This document shows positions 44,562-52,744 of a stretch of DNA of 64,000 nucleotides, piece by piece. Origin of the DNA: Hyphomonadaceae bacterium (GTDB lineage Bacteria > Pseudomonadota > Alphaproteobacteria > Rhizobiales > Hyphomicrobiaceae); contig JAIEQJ010000005.1 of assembly GCA_019747815.1 (NCBI GenBank), positions 1-64,000 of the forward strand. Reading direction: 5' to 3'. Position 1 is the stretch's first letter. Each line of letters begins with the position of its first letter. The position numbers and the translations under genes are program-made. The notes beneath the pieces are model-generated. The model was not told where the DNA came from. It saw nothing but the letters and a program-made list of their open reading frames with translations, and searched no databases.

Positions 44562-45548
44562 TTGCAAAATCTATTGACCGGTCGACAAGCGCATCCTATC
44601 AACGAGCCCAAGGACGCCGAGCGGGGCGTCAGCACGTCGGCAACCACGTGTTGGGAGGAAAGGGGAGTGGACGGCAAGGCCGGCAGCGCTGGTTTGAACG
44701 CAGCGGCGTCAGGCCCGGCTGACCTCAATGCCGGAGGCCGAAGCCAGCGCGGCAGCGTGCAATCGGTCGATCGGGCGCTCACATTGCTCGAGCTTCTGGC
44801 TCGCTCTGCGGGCGGCATACCTTTGACGGAGCTTGCTGCAGGCGCCCGTCTCAATATCTCCACCTGCCATCATCTGCTCGCGACGCTTGTCAATTGGGGC
44901 TATGTCGCCAAGGCGCCCGGGCGCCGCTACGCGCTCGGCGCACGCGGTCTTCATCTGGGCCAGGCCTTTCTCAAGCAGGTCGACCTGCCGCGCCGCGCGC
45001 AGCCGCTCGTCGAGCGGATCAGCGCCGATACCGGGGAGACGGTGCATGTCGCCGTGCTGCAGGGCGACACCATCATCACGCTGCTGCGGCGTGAAGGTCG
45101 CCATGCCGTGCGTGTCGATACCGGCGCCCTGGGGGCGTCCGATGCTCCGCATGCCACGGCCACCGGCAAAGCCATGCTCGCCTGGCTTCCCGAGCACGAG
45201 GTCCGGCGCATCCTGGCCATCAAGCGCATGGAGGCGTTCACGCCCAACACCATCACCGATCCGGATCGGCTGATCGAGGAGTTGCGCCTAGTCCGCCGCA
45301 ACGGCCATGCCCTCGACCGGGAGGAGTTCCAGCCCGGCGTGCTGTGTGTCGGTGCAGCCATCCGCAATCATCTGGGTGCTGTCGTCGGTGCCATCAGCGC
45401 TTCGACTCCCACTCTGCGCGCAACAGAGGAGCACGTTGCGTTGATGCGGGACAGCGTGATCGGGGCCGCGCGCGTCCTTTCGGCGGAGTTTGGCGAGCAG
45501 AACCCGGACGCAGCCGTCGCCGATCCAATGGCGACACCGGTCAATTGA
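44562..45548 (+). CDS. IclR-family transcriptional regulator
   Basis: This protein has 328 residues from the ATG at 44562, or 293 from a GTG at 44667 that has GGAGGAAAGGGGA right before it and fits the usual family length better. The N-terminal winged helix is VQSVDRALTLLELLARSAGG, then LTELAAGARLNISTCHHLLA. The effector domain has AHPSAAGKA-like DAPHATATGKAMLAWLPEHE and VLCVGAAIRNHLGAVVGAIS. IclR proteins bind a small carbon compound. It lies 13 bp before the alcohol dehydrogenase gene, so it leads the operon and probably controls it, possibly through the palindrome at 44533. Confidence 0.9.
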   Translation: MQNLLTGRQAHPINEPKDAERGVSTSATTCWEERGVDGKAGSAGLNAAASGPADLNAGGRSQRGSVQSVDRALTLLELLARSAGGIPLTELAAGARLNISTCHHLLATLVNWGYVAKAPGRRYALGARGLHLGQAFLKQVDLPRRAQPLVERISADTGETVHVAVLQGDTIITLLRREGRHAVRVDTGALGASDAPHATATGKAMLAWLPEHEVRRILAIKRMEAFTPNTITDPDRLIEELRLVRRNGHALDREEFQPGVLCVGAAIRNHLGAVVGAISASTPTLRATEEHVALMRDSVIGAARVLSAEFGEQNPDAAVADPMATPVN

Positions 45549-45561
45549 CGGAGAGTGAGAC

Positions 45562-46725
45562 ATGTATGCGCCGGCCGGGGTGAAGACGAGCAAGGATTTT
45601 CCGATCCCCGATACGATGAAGGCGTGGGTGCTCGGCGACCCGGGCGTGCTGGTGCTGAAGAACAAGCCGGTGCCGGTGCCCAAGAAGGCCGAGGTGCTGG
45701 TGCGCATCGATGCGGTTGCGATCTGCGCCACCGACCTCGATGTGATCGCCCACGGACCGCCCGCTCTGGTCCAGGGCGGGCTGCCATTCAACAAGAACTG
45801 GACCCCTGGTCACGAATATATGGGTACTGTCGTCGCGCAAGGCCCGGGCGTCGACGAATACAAGATCGGCCAGCGTGTCACGGTTGAAATTCATGCTGGC
45901 TGCGGTCAGTGCAAGCGCTGTCGCGAAGGCATGTACACCTCCTGTCACAACTACGGTCTCAACTACGGCGACGTCGACAAGGGCCACCGCGCCAACGGCT
46001 TCACGACCGACGGCGGCTTCTGCGAGTACCAGGTCAACAACATCAACACCCTGGTGGCCATTGCCGATGAGATGACGGACGAGGAGGCGACGCTGGTCGT
46101 CACCGCCGGCACCGCCATGTACGGTCTGACGGAATTGGGTGGGCTCGTTGCGGGCGAAAGCGTGGTCGTTACCGGGCCCGGCCCGATCGGGCTGCTGGGC
46201 GTCGCCGTCGCGAAGGCGCTGGGTGCACAGCCGGTCATCCTCACAGGCACCCGCGACAACCGCCTGAAGATCGGCTTGGAGCTGGGCGCCGACCATGTGG
46301 TCAACGTCACGAAGGAAGACCCCGTCGAAGCCGTGCGCCGGCTCAACTGCGGCAAGGGTGTCGACTATGTGGTCGAGTGCTCGGGTGCGCCCAACGGGCT
46401 CAACGAGGCGGCCAGGATGGTCAATCGCGGCGGCAAGATCTGCCTCGCCGCGTTTCCGCACCAGCCGGTGCCGGTCGACGTGGCGTTTCTCGTGCGCAAC
46501 AACATCTATCTCTATGGCATCCGCGGCGAAGGCAAGAGTGCCACGCACCGCGCTGAAGCCTTCATGCGGCAGAAGCGCTTCGATGCCACCAAGATTCACA
46601 CGCACACGTTTGCGCTGGAGGATTTGCCCACCGCATTGCGCTATGCGCGCGAGCGCATCGAGGACGCCATCAAGGTGGTGGTGAAAGCCAAGGGTGTTGC
46701 GGTACACAAGGTGGCCGCCGAATGA
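45562..46725 (+). CDS. Zinc-dependent alcohol dehydrogenase (MDR family)
   Basis: This protein has 387 residues. Catalytic zinc ligands are Cys55 and His84-Glu85 (TPGHEYMG). The structural zinc has Cys114, Cys117, Cys120 and Cys128 (GCGQCKRCREGMYTSC). The NAD(P) site is VVVTGPGPIGLLGVAVAKAL. It resembles sorbitol/threonine dehydrogenase-type members, and oxidises a secondary or primary alcohol to a carbonyl. The ribosome-binding site GGAGAG lies 9 nt upstream. It is the first enzyme gene of the IclR-led operon. Confidence 0.9.
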   Translation: MYAPAGVKTSKDFPIPDTMKAWVLGDPGVLVLKNKPVPVPKKAEVLVRIDAVAICATDLDVIAHGPPALVQGGLPFNKNWTPGHEYMGTVVAQGPGVDEYKIGQRVTVEIHAGCGQCKRCREGMYTSCHNYGLNYGDVDKGHRANGFTTDGGFCEYQVNNINTLVAIADEMTDEEATLVVTAGTAMYGLTELGGLVAGESVVVTGPGPIGLLGVAVAKALGAQPVILTGTRDNRLKIGLELGADHVVNVTKEDPVEAVRRLNCGKGVDYVVECSGAPNGLNEAARMVNRGGKICLAAFPHQPVPVDVAFLVRNNIYLYGIRGEGKSATHRAEAFMRQKRFDATKIHTHTFALEDLPTALRYARERIEDAIKVVVKAKGVAVHKVAAE

Positions 46726-46800
46726 CGGGCGGGGTGACCTGGTTGGTGCTGGGTCGCGCGGAGGTGCGGGTCAACATGGGAATACGCTTAGGAGCCAACC

Positions 46801-47292
46801 ATGCGCAGACTTAGACGCGTCGCCGAGTTGTCAATGCTTGCTACCGTGCTGCTGATCGCTCCGGTGCTTGCTCAGCAGGCGTTCGAACTGTCTCCCGCCG
46901 GCGTCAAGACGCTGGCCCCTGCCGGAGCCATTAAGCCAACGGGCACATGGAATCTCGGCACTCGAGCCGGCGATTTCGTATTCGTCGCCGGCATGCGCGG
47001 CATCGACCCCAAGACCAACACTCTGGTTCAGGGCGACGAGGCCCGCGTCGTGCAGGCCTTTCTCAACATGAAGCTGATCGCCGAATCGGAAGGCGCCACG
47101 CTCAAGGATGCGGTGCGACTGGTGGTTTACGTCACCGACATGTTCCGCTTCCGTCCGCTGGTCAACAAGGCCCAGGAGCAGCTGTGGGGCAAGGGGCCCT
47201 ATCCACCGCGCACCATCGTCGAGGTCCATCGATTGAACCAGGACGACATCGTCGAGGTCGAGGGCACGTTCTATGCACCGTTGAAGAAGTGA
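46801..47292 (+). CDS. Exported RidA-family protein
   Basis: This protein has 163 residues. Residues 1-25 form a signal peptide (AELSMLATVLLIAPVLAQQ), so the protein should be periplasmic, unlike canonical cytosolic RidA. The domain shows FVFVAGMRGIDPKTNTLVQG, VVQAFLNMKLIAESEGATLK and the conserved Arg in YPPRTIVEV, the residue that binds the carboxylate of imine/enamine substrates. RidA enzymes hydrolyse reactive enamines/imines; relatives act on ring-opened metabolites. It lies 75 bp after the dehydrogenase gene and 15 bp before the hydroxylase FAD subunit. Confidence 0.85.
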   Translation: MRRLRRVAELSMLATVLLIAPVLAQQAFELSPAGVKTLAPAGAIKPTGTWNLGTRAGDFVFVAGMRGIDPKTNTLVQGDEARVVQAFLNMKLIAESEGATLKDAVRLVVYVTDMFRFRPLVNKAQEQLWGKGPYPPRTIVEVHRLNQDDIVEVEGTFYAPLKK

Positions 47293-47307
47293 GGACCAGC
47301 CTCTGCA

Positions 47308-48234
47308 ATGCTCATCTGTGATGAGTACCTGACGCCGACATCATTGGAAGAGGCATTCGCCGCGATGGCATGCCATCGCGGCGAATGCCGGATCGTCGCC
47401 GGCGCGACGGATCTGCTGCCCTGGGCGCGCGAAGGCCGCGCCGGGGATGTCGAGATCCCGACGCTGATCGACGTCTCCAAGATCCCCGAACTCCATGAGC
47501 GCCGAGCTGATGGCAAGCGCGTGCGGCTGGGTGCTGCGACGCCGATCCAGCGCTTTCTCGACGATCCTGCGCTCGCCGCCGCGCTTCCCGCCATGCCCCG
47601 TTGCGCCGTGTGGTTTGCCGATGATCAGATCCGCGAGTCGGCCACGATAGGCGGCAACATCGTCAATGCCTCGCCGGCCGGCGACGGCATCCCACCGCTG
47701 ATGGCGCATGACGCTGTGGTCGAGCTGGCCGCCCGACGCAATGGCAGCATCGTGCGCCGCAAGGTTCCGCTCGTCCAATTCATCACCGGCCCCGGCACGA
47801 CGACACTCGCGCCGGACGAGCTGCTCGTTGCCATCGAATGCGATGCGCTGGCGGGTTATGGCGGCAGCTTCGAGAAGGTCGGCCATCGCCGCTCCTTGGT
47901 GATCTCCATCGTTTGCCTGGCCGTTCTGGTGCAGCTGGACGGCGCGGGCCGTGGCTTTGAGGATGTGCGGCTTGCCATCGGCGGCATCGGCCCGGTGCCT
48001 CGTCGTCTGACTGCCGTGGAGAGCTTCCTCGGGCAGGGGGCGGTGACGGCGGCGAGGCTTGAGCAGGCGGCGGCTATGCCGGTCGAGCTGGTCGCCTCGC
48101 GCACGCGGCAGGCCTATCGCCGCGATATTGTGCGCGGGTTCATGTTGCGTGGGCTTATCGATGCTGTGCGCGCGGCCGGTGGCGGCACACTTACCCCTGA
48201 TTTGGCGCGCGATCTGGAGGCGGTCTATGCCTGA
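47308..48234 (+). CDS. Molybdenum hydroxylase FAD subunit (CoxM type)
   Basis: This protein has 308 residues. The FAD-binding motifs are VAGATDLLPWAREGRAGD and ATIGGNIVNASPAGDGIPPL; the CO-dehydrogenase-flavoprotein C-terminal domain follows (YGGSFEKVGHRRSLVISIVC). It shuttles electrons from the 2Fe-2S clusters to the acceptor in a xanthine-dehydrogenase-type enzyme. Its last 8 bp overlap the next subunit gene. The enzyme would hydroxylate an N-heterocycle or oxidise an aldehyde. Confidence 0.9.
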   Translation: MLICDEYLTPTSLEEAFAAMACHRGECRIVAGATDLLPWAREGRAGDVEIPTLIDVSKIPELHERRADGKRVRLGAATPIQRFLDDPALAAALPAMPRCAVWFADDQIRESATIGGNIVNASPAGDGIPPLMAHDAVVELAARRNGSIVRRKVPLVQFITGPGTTTLAPDELLVAIECDALAGYGGSFEKVGHRRSLVISIVCLAVLVQLDGAGRGFEDVRLAIGGIGPVPRRLTAVESFLGQGAVTAARLEQAAAMPVELVASRTRQAYRRDIVRGFMLRGLIDAVRAAGGGTLTPDLARDLEAVYA

Positions 48235-50113
48235 GCTTCGTATCGAGGCGACCGTCAATGGCCGCAAGGTGGCGCGCGCCGCCAAGCCGCATTTGCGCCT
48301 TCTCGATTTCCTGCGTGATGATCTTGGCTACACCGGCGCCAAGGAAGGTTGCGGTGCGGGCGAGTGCGGCACCTGCTCGGTGTTCGTCGATGGCGTGCTG
48401 CTAAAGTCATGTCTCGTCCCGGTCGCCAAGGCCCAGGGCACCACCATCGAGACGGTGGAGGGGCTCGGCCATGCGGGTGGTCTTACCGTGCTGCAGCAGG
48501 CCTTCCACAAGGCGGGTGCCAGCCAGTGCGGCTACTGCATTCCCGGCATGGTCATGGCCGCTACCGCGGCGCTGCGCGCCAATCCGCTCGCAAGCCGCGA
48601 GGAGATCAAGGAGCGCCTGGGGGGCAACATCTGCCGCTGCACGGGCTACCAGAAGATTTTCGATGCGGTGGAGCTGGCCCGCGACGTGCGGAACGGCCGC
48701 CGTCCTGCGAGCGCGCTGGCGGAGGAGGACCCCGTTGACGGCGCCTTTATCGGCGCCAGCGTGCGGCGGCTCGATGCACCAAGCAAAGTGTCGGGCGCCT
48801 TGAAATATGCCGGCGACATGGTGATGCCGCACATGCTGCACCTAGCGGTGCTGCGCAGCCCCCATGCGCACGCCAGGATCGTGTCGATCGATACCTCCGA
48901 GGCCGAGGCCGTGTCGGGGGTGGAGGGCGTGATCACGGCGGTCGATGTGCCTGGCATCGATGGTTTCGGCGTGTTTGTGCACGATCAGCCGATCATGGCG
49001 CGCGGCAAGGTGCGCTATGTGGGCGAGCAGGTGGCGGCGGTGGCTTCCGAGGATCCGTTGGTCGCCCGGCGCGCGCTCGCCAGAATCAAAGTCGTCTACG
49101 AGACGCTGCCGGCGGTGTTCGATGCCCATGAGGCCATGCGCCCCGGTGCCCCCGTGCTGCACGACTATGCTCCGGACAATATCGTCAAGCACATTCCGAT
49201 CCGTGTGGGTGACGTGGAGAAGGGCTTTGCTGAATCCGATCTGATCGTCGAAGAAATCTACTCAACCCAACAGGTCGAGCACGCATATCTGGAGCCCGAG
49301 GCTGGCCTCGCCTACGTCGATCACGACGGCGTGGTCACTATCGTTTCACCCAGCCAGAACATCACGCACCACCGCCACATGCTGTCGCGCATCATCGCGC
49401 AACCGATCAGCAAGGTGCGTTTCATCATGAGCCCGGTCGGCGGCGGCTTCGGCGGCAAGGAGGACATGGTCTATCAGGGCATGCTGGCGCTGATGGCCAT
49501 GAAGACGCGGCGGCCGGTGCGCCTGGTGTTCACGCGCGAGGAATCCATCATCACCACGGCCAAGCGCCACCCCTCGCACACCACCTACAAGATGGGCCTC
49601 ATGCGGGATGGGCGCATCCGGGCGGCCGCAATCAAGCTCGTCTCCGACGGTGGTGCCTATGGCATGTCGACCGAGGGCGTCATGCGCAAGGCCGCTATCC
49701 TGGCAGCAGGACCCTACAGCATTCCCAATGTGAAAATTGATACCTACGGCGTCTACACCAACAATACCCCATCGGGTGCCTTCCGTTCGTTCGGCGCCCT
49801 GCAATCGCAGTTCGCGACCGAGACGCATCTCGACATTTGTGCCGAGAAGCTGGGCCTCGACCCCTTCGCCATCCGCCGAATCAACGCGATGCGCGATGGT
49901 GCGGTCACCCACACTAAGCAAACGCTGAAATCGGTGAGCATGCTGCGCGCGCTCGATGCCACCGAACAGGTTTCGCGCTGGGAGACGGGCGCCCCCACAT
50001 CGCGCGGAGACGTGCGCCGCGATCTTGCAGGTGAGGGCACGCGTCCGCCCTGTACGCTCGGCACGCGTTTTGCAAATTCGGCTGGGAAAGACAGCGAGAG
50101 CGAGGTTGCGTGA
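48227..50113 (+). CDS. 2Fe-2S subunit fused to N-terminal part of Mo subunit
   Basis: This protein has 628 residues. Residues 1-160 are a CoxS-type double 2Fe-2S domain: cluster one Cys42/47/50/62, cluster two Cys101/104 and Cys136/138. Residues about 175-580 are the first half of the xanthine-dehydrogenase molybdopterin subunit (SKVSGALKYAGDMVMPHMLH, GGGFGGKEDMVYQGMLALMA, GAFRSFGALQSQFATETHLD). The last 45 residues (after QVSRWETG) look unlike the family. The rest of the Mo subunit is the next ORF, entered at TGATG. Fe-S and Mo domains fused with the Mo domain then split is an unusual arrangement. Confidence 0.88.
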   Translation: MPELRIEATVNGRKVARAAKPHLRLLDFLRDDLGYTGAKEGCGAGECGTCSVFVDGVLLKSCLVPVAKAQGTTIETVEGLGHAGGLTVLQQAFHKAGASQCGYCIPGMVMAATAALRANPLASREEIKERLGGNICRCTGYQKIFDAVELARDVRNGRRPASALAEEDPVDGAFIGASVRRLDAPSKVSGALKYAGDMVMPHMLHLAVLRSPHAHARIVSIDTSEAEAVSGVEGVITAVDVPGIDGFGVFVHDQPIMARGKVRYVGEQVAAVASEDPLVARRALARIKVVYETLPAVFDAHEAMRPGAPVLHDYAPDNIVKHIPIRVGDVEKGFAESDLIVEEIYSTQQVEHAYLEPEAGLAYVDHDGVVTIVSPSQNITHHRHMLSRIIAQPISKVRFIMSPVGGGFGGKEDMVYQGMLALMAMKTRRPVRLVFTREESIITTAKRHPSHTTYKMGLMRDGRIRAAAIKLVSDGGAYGMSTEGVMRKAAILAAGPYSIPNVKIDTYGVYTNNTPSGAFRSFGALQSQFATETHLDICAEKLGLDPFAIRRINAMRDGAVTHTKQTLKSVSMLRALDATEQVSRWETGAPTSRGDVRRDLAGEGTRPPCTLGTRFANSAGKDSESEVA

Positions 50114-51126
50114 TGGCCAGGAAGCGCGGTCGCGGCGTGGCTGCCTGCTGGTACGGCATCGCCCGCACGGCCACCGTCGACCGTGCCGGCGCTTGGGCCG
50201 AGATCGATGACGGCGGCACCGCCAAGATTGTCACCGGTGTGACCGAGATCGGCGAGGGCATCCTGACCGTCCTGGCGCAGATCGCCGCGCACGAAATCGG
50301 AGTGCGGCCGCAGGATGTCACCATCGGCGACAACGATACCGCCCGCTCGCCGGAAGCCGCTCACGCTGGCGCCACGCGCCAGACCTACATGATCGGCAAC
50401 GCCGTGGCACTCGCCTCGCGGCAGGCGCGCGCTGCCCTTGTGGAGGTTCTGGCCAGATACTGGAACGTCGATAGCCGCACGATCAAGACGGCGGCCGGCG
50501 AGGTCTGGGCCGAGGGTACCAACCACAAGATGCCCATGAGCGAGGCCGTGCACATCGCCAAGAGCCGCGGCGTTGTTCCTGTCGGCTCGGCCTCATTCGG
50601 CACCGATACCACCGGCCTCGATCCAGTCGATGGCTCTGGGCGGCCGTGGCAGGCTTACGTGTTCGGCTGCCAGGTAGCCGAGGTCGAGGTGGACACGCTG
50701 ACCGGCGAGGTCCAGGTGCTCGGCATTTGGGCGGTGCATGATGTCGGCCGCGCGGTGAATCCACGCGGTGTGGAAGGTCAGATCGAGGGCGGCATCGTAC
50801 AGGCCCTCGGCCAGGGCCTGATGGAAGACTATCGCACGGTCAACGGTCATGCTGCGACGCCCAATCTGGCGAAATACATCCTGCCAACGTCGCTCGACGT
50901 GCCCCACGTGACGTCAGTGATCCTGGAGGACCCTGATCCGATCGGACCACTCGGGGTCAAGGGCATCGGTGAGCCCGCCATGATTCCGACCATTCCGGCC
51001 ATCATGAACGCCATCTATGATGCCATCGGAGTGCGGATGACGTCTTTGCCGGCCACGCCGGAGAAAGTGCTCGAGGCCATGGGAAGGAGAGCGCGGGCTG
51101 CCCGTCAACCAGTCGCGGCAGAGTAA
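50113..51126 (+). CDS. C-terminal part of the Mo hydroxylase large subunit
   Basis: This protein has 337 residues (one more if a GTG at 50110 is used). From RKRGRGVAACWYGIARTATV on it matches the second half of the molybdopterin subunit: VTGVTEIGEGILTVLAQIAA, GDNDTARSPEAAHAGATRQT, WAVHDVGRAVNPRGVEGQIE, and VKGIGEPAMIP with the Glu equivalent to the catalytic base of xanthine dehydrogenase. Start and upstream stop overlap (TGATG), so translation is coupled. The preceding 60 bp in this frame also look related (FCKFGWERQRERG), which hints at an old frameshift. A functional two-chain large subunit is possible. Confidence 0.85.
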   Translation: MARKRGRGVAACWYGIARTATVDRAGAWAEIDDGGTAKIVTGVTEIGEGILTVLAQIAAHEIGVRPQDVTIGDNDTARSPEAAHAGATRQTYMIGNAVALASRQARAALVEVLARYWNVDSRTIKTAAGEVWAEGTNHKMPMSEAVHIAKSRGVVPVGSASFGTDTTGLDPVDGSGRPWQAYVFGCQVAEVEVDTLTGEVQVLGIWAVHDVGRAVNPRGVEGQIEGGIVQALGQGLMEDYRTVNGHAATPNLAKYILPTSLDVPHVTSVILEDPDPIGPLGVKGIGEPAMIPTIPAIMNAIYDAIGVRMTSLPATPEKVLEAMGRRARAARQPVAAE

Positions 51127-51175
51127 GAGCCTGAAGTTGCGGGTAGTGCAGACGACTAGGACCAGGAGGAAGGCA

Positions 51176-52135
51176 ATGTTCAAGTACACGCGACGCGTTG
51201 TTATCGCGTTGGCCTCGACTGCTGCGCTGGCAATGCCTGCGCTTGCCCAATCTTATCCCAACGGCAAGCCGATCGAGATGACGGTGATGTTCGGCGCCGG
51301 CAGCGCCTCGGACGTCACGGCGCGCCAGCTTGCCGAAGGCATGGCCAAGGTGCTCGGTGCCCCGGTTCCCGTCGTCAATCGCACGGGCGCGGGCGGTGCA
51401 GTCGGCTATCTGCATCTCTCCCAGCAGAAGCCCGACGGCTATGCCATCGTATGGAGTTCCAATTCCATCTCGACCAACTTTCATTCTGGTCAGCTACCCT
51501 TCGACTACAAAAACCTCGAGCATGTCGCCCGCGTTACGATCGAAAATCCAGCGATCGCCGTAAGGGCCAGCTCGCCGTGGAAGACGCTGAAGGAGTTGGT
51601 GGACTATGCCAAAGCCAATCCCGACAAGGTTCGCGTCGGCAACTCGGGAACGGCAAGCCACACGCACATCGCCGCCGTTGCGCTATTCAATTCGGCCGGC
51701 GCCAAGATCACCTCGGTTCCGTTCAGCGCGGGCCAAGCCACGGTCAACCTGCTTGGAGATCGCATCGAGGCTGCGGTCCAGTTTCCTCAAGCCTTCGTTC
51801 AGCATGTGAAGAACGGCGATCTGCGCGTGCTGGGTATGCTGGGGACCATCCCCGATCCCTCCTTCCCCGATGTGAAGACGGCGAAGGCGCAGGGTTACAA
51901 GGTTGGCCTTGACCTTTGGCGCGGGATCTCGGTCCCCAAGGGTACGCCCAAGGCCGTAATCGCCAGGCTTCAGGATGCGATTAGGAAGACAGTGGAATCG
52001 CCCGAGTTCATGGCTGCCGGCCAGAAGATCGGCTTCACGCCGGCCTATCAGCCGAGCGATGCCTTCACAAAGATGATCGCTGCTGATGATGCCGGCCTGG
52101 CCGTGGTGATGCAGGACCTCGGCTTGAAGAAATAG
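51176..52135 (+). CDS. TTT-family (Bug-type) periplasmic binding protein
   Basis: This protein has 319 residues with a signal peptide (VVIALASTAALAMPALAQS, cleavage after ALA). The mature part begins YPNGKPIEMTVMFGAGSASD and has VVNRTGAGGAVGYLHLSQQK and DPSFPDVKTAKAQGYKV, typical of Bug/TctC proteins. It supplies the ligand to the TctB/TctA pair encoded directly downstream. Ligands of the family are carboxylates and aromatic or cyclic compounds; here it is presumably the operon substrate. AGGAGG lies 7-8 nt before the ATG. Confidence 0.93.
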   Translation: MFKYTRRVVIALASTAALAMPALAQSYPNGKPIEMTVMFGAGSASDVTARQLAEGMAKVLGAPVPVVNRTGAGGAVGYLHLSQQKPDGYAIVWSSNSISTNFHSGQLPFDYKNLEHVARVTIENPAIAVRASSPWKTLKELVDYAKANPDKVRVGNSGTASHTHIAAVALFNSAGAKITSVPFSAGQATVNLLGDRIEAAVQFPQAFVQHVKNGDLRVLGMLGTIPDPSFPDVKTAKAQGYKVGLDLWRGISVPKGTPKAVIARLQDAIRKTVESPEFMAAGQKIGFTPAYQPSDAFTKMIAADDAGLAVVMQDLGLKK

Positions 52136-52196
52136 GGGCACTTGATGCGCGTTGCTTCGGTTCGGCCGCAGCACGCAGTCGGGGAGCGCAGGCGTG

Positions 52197-52742
52197 ATGG
52201 CTGACGAGAACGCATCACCGGACGCAGAGGAGCAGGGCGCGTGGGCGCGCCCCGTTTCTTCGCGCCTTGGTGAAATCGCCATGTCGGTGGCCCTGTTGGC
52301 CACCGCGGTCTTTTTCGTATGGCAGGCGGTGCTGCTTCCGCTCGGTGGGATCGGCTTGCCGGGGCCTGGTTTTTTTCCGTTTGCGCTCGGTGCCGTCCTC
52401 GGTCTCCTGGTGCTGGCAATCTTCTATTGCTCGATCCGCAGCGAAGAGGCTGAAATCGTCTACCTGGGCCACCGCGACGTTCTGATCGTATTGGCCGCGC
52501 TGATCGGCGTGGCCCTCACCTTCGAGGAAGTCGACACATATGTGATTCTTGGAGCGTTCATGGCGGCAGTGTTGCTCCTCGTTGCGCGCGCCGCTCTGTG
52601 GAAGGCCGCTATCGCCGCGGTTCTGTCCATGGTCGCTGTTTGGGCCATGTTCAAGCTCGCGCTGGGCGTTCGCCTCCCCACCGGTGAGTTCTGGGATGCT
52701 CTCAGAGACCTTGCCCTTTCCAAGTTCGTTGGCGGGTTGTGA
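52197..52742 (+). CDS. TTT transporter small membrane subunit (TctB)
   Basis: This protein has 181 residues with four predicted helices: LGEIAMSVALLATAVFFVWQ near residues 25-45, LPGPGFFPFALGAVLGLLVL, DVLIVLAALIGVALTF, and a last long hydrophobic region around residues 120-155. It is typical in length and pattern for TctB. Its stop overlaps or adjoins the tctA-type start. It functions only with TctA and the Bug protein. Confidence 0.88.
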   Translation: MADENASPDAEEQGAWARPVSSRLGEIAMSVALLATAVFFVWQAVLLPLGGIGLPGPGFFPFALGAVLGLLVLAIFYCSIRSEEAEIVYLGHRDVLIVLAALIGVALTFEEVDTYVILGAFMAAVLLLVARAALWKAAIAAVLSMVAVWAMFKLALGVRLPTGEFWDALRDLALSKFVGGL

Positions 52743-52744
52743 GC

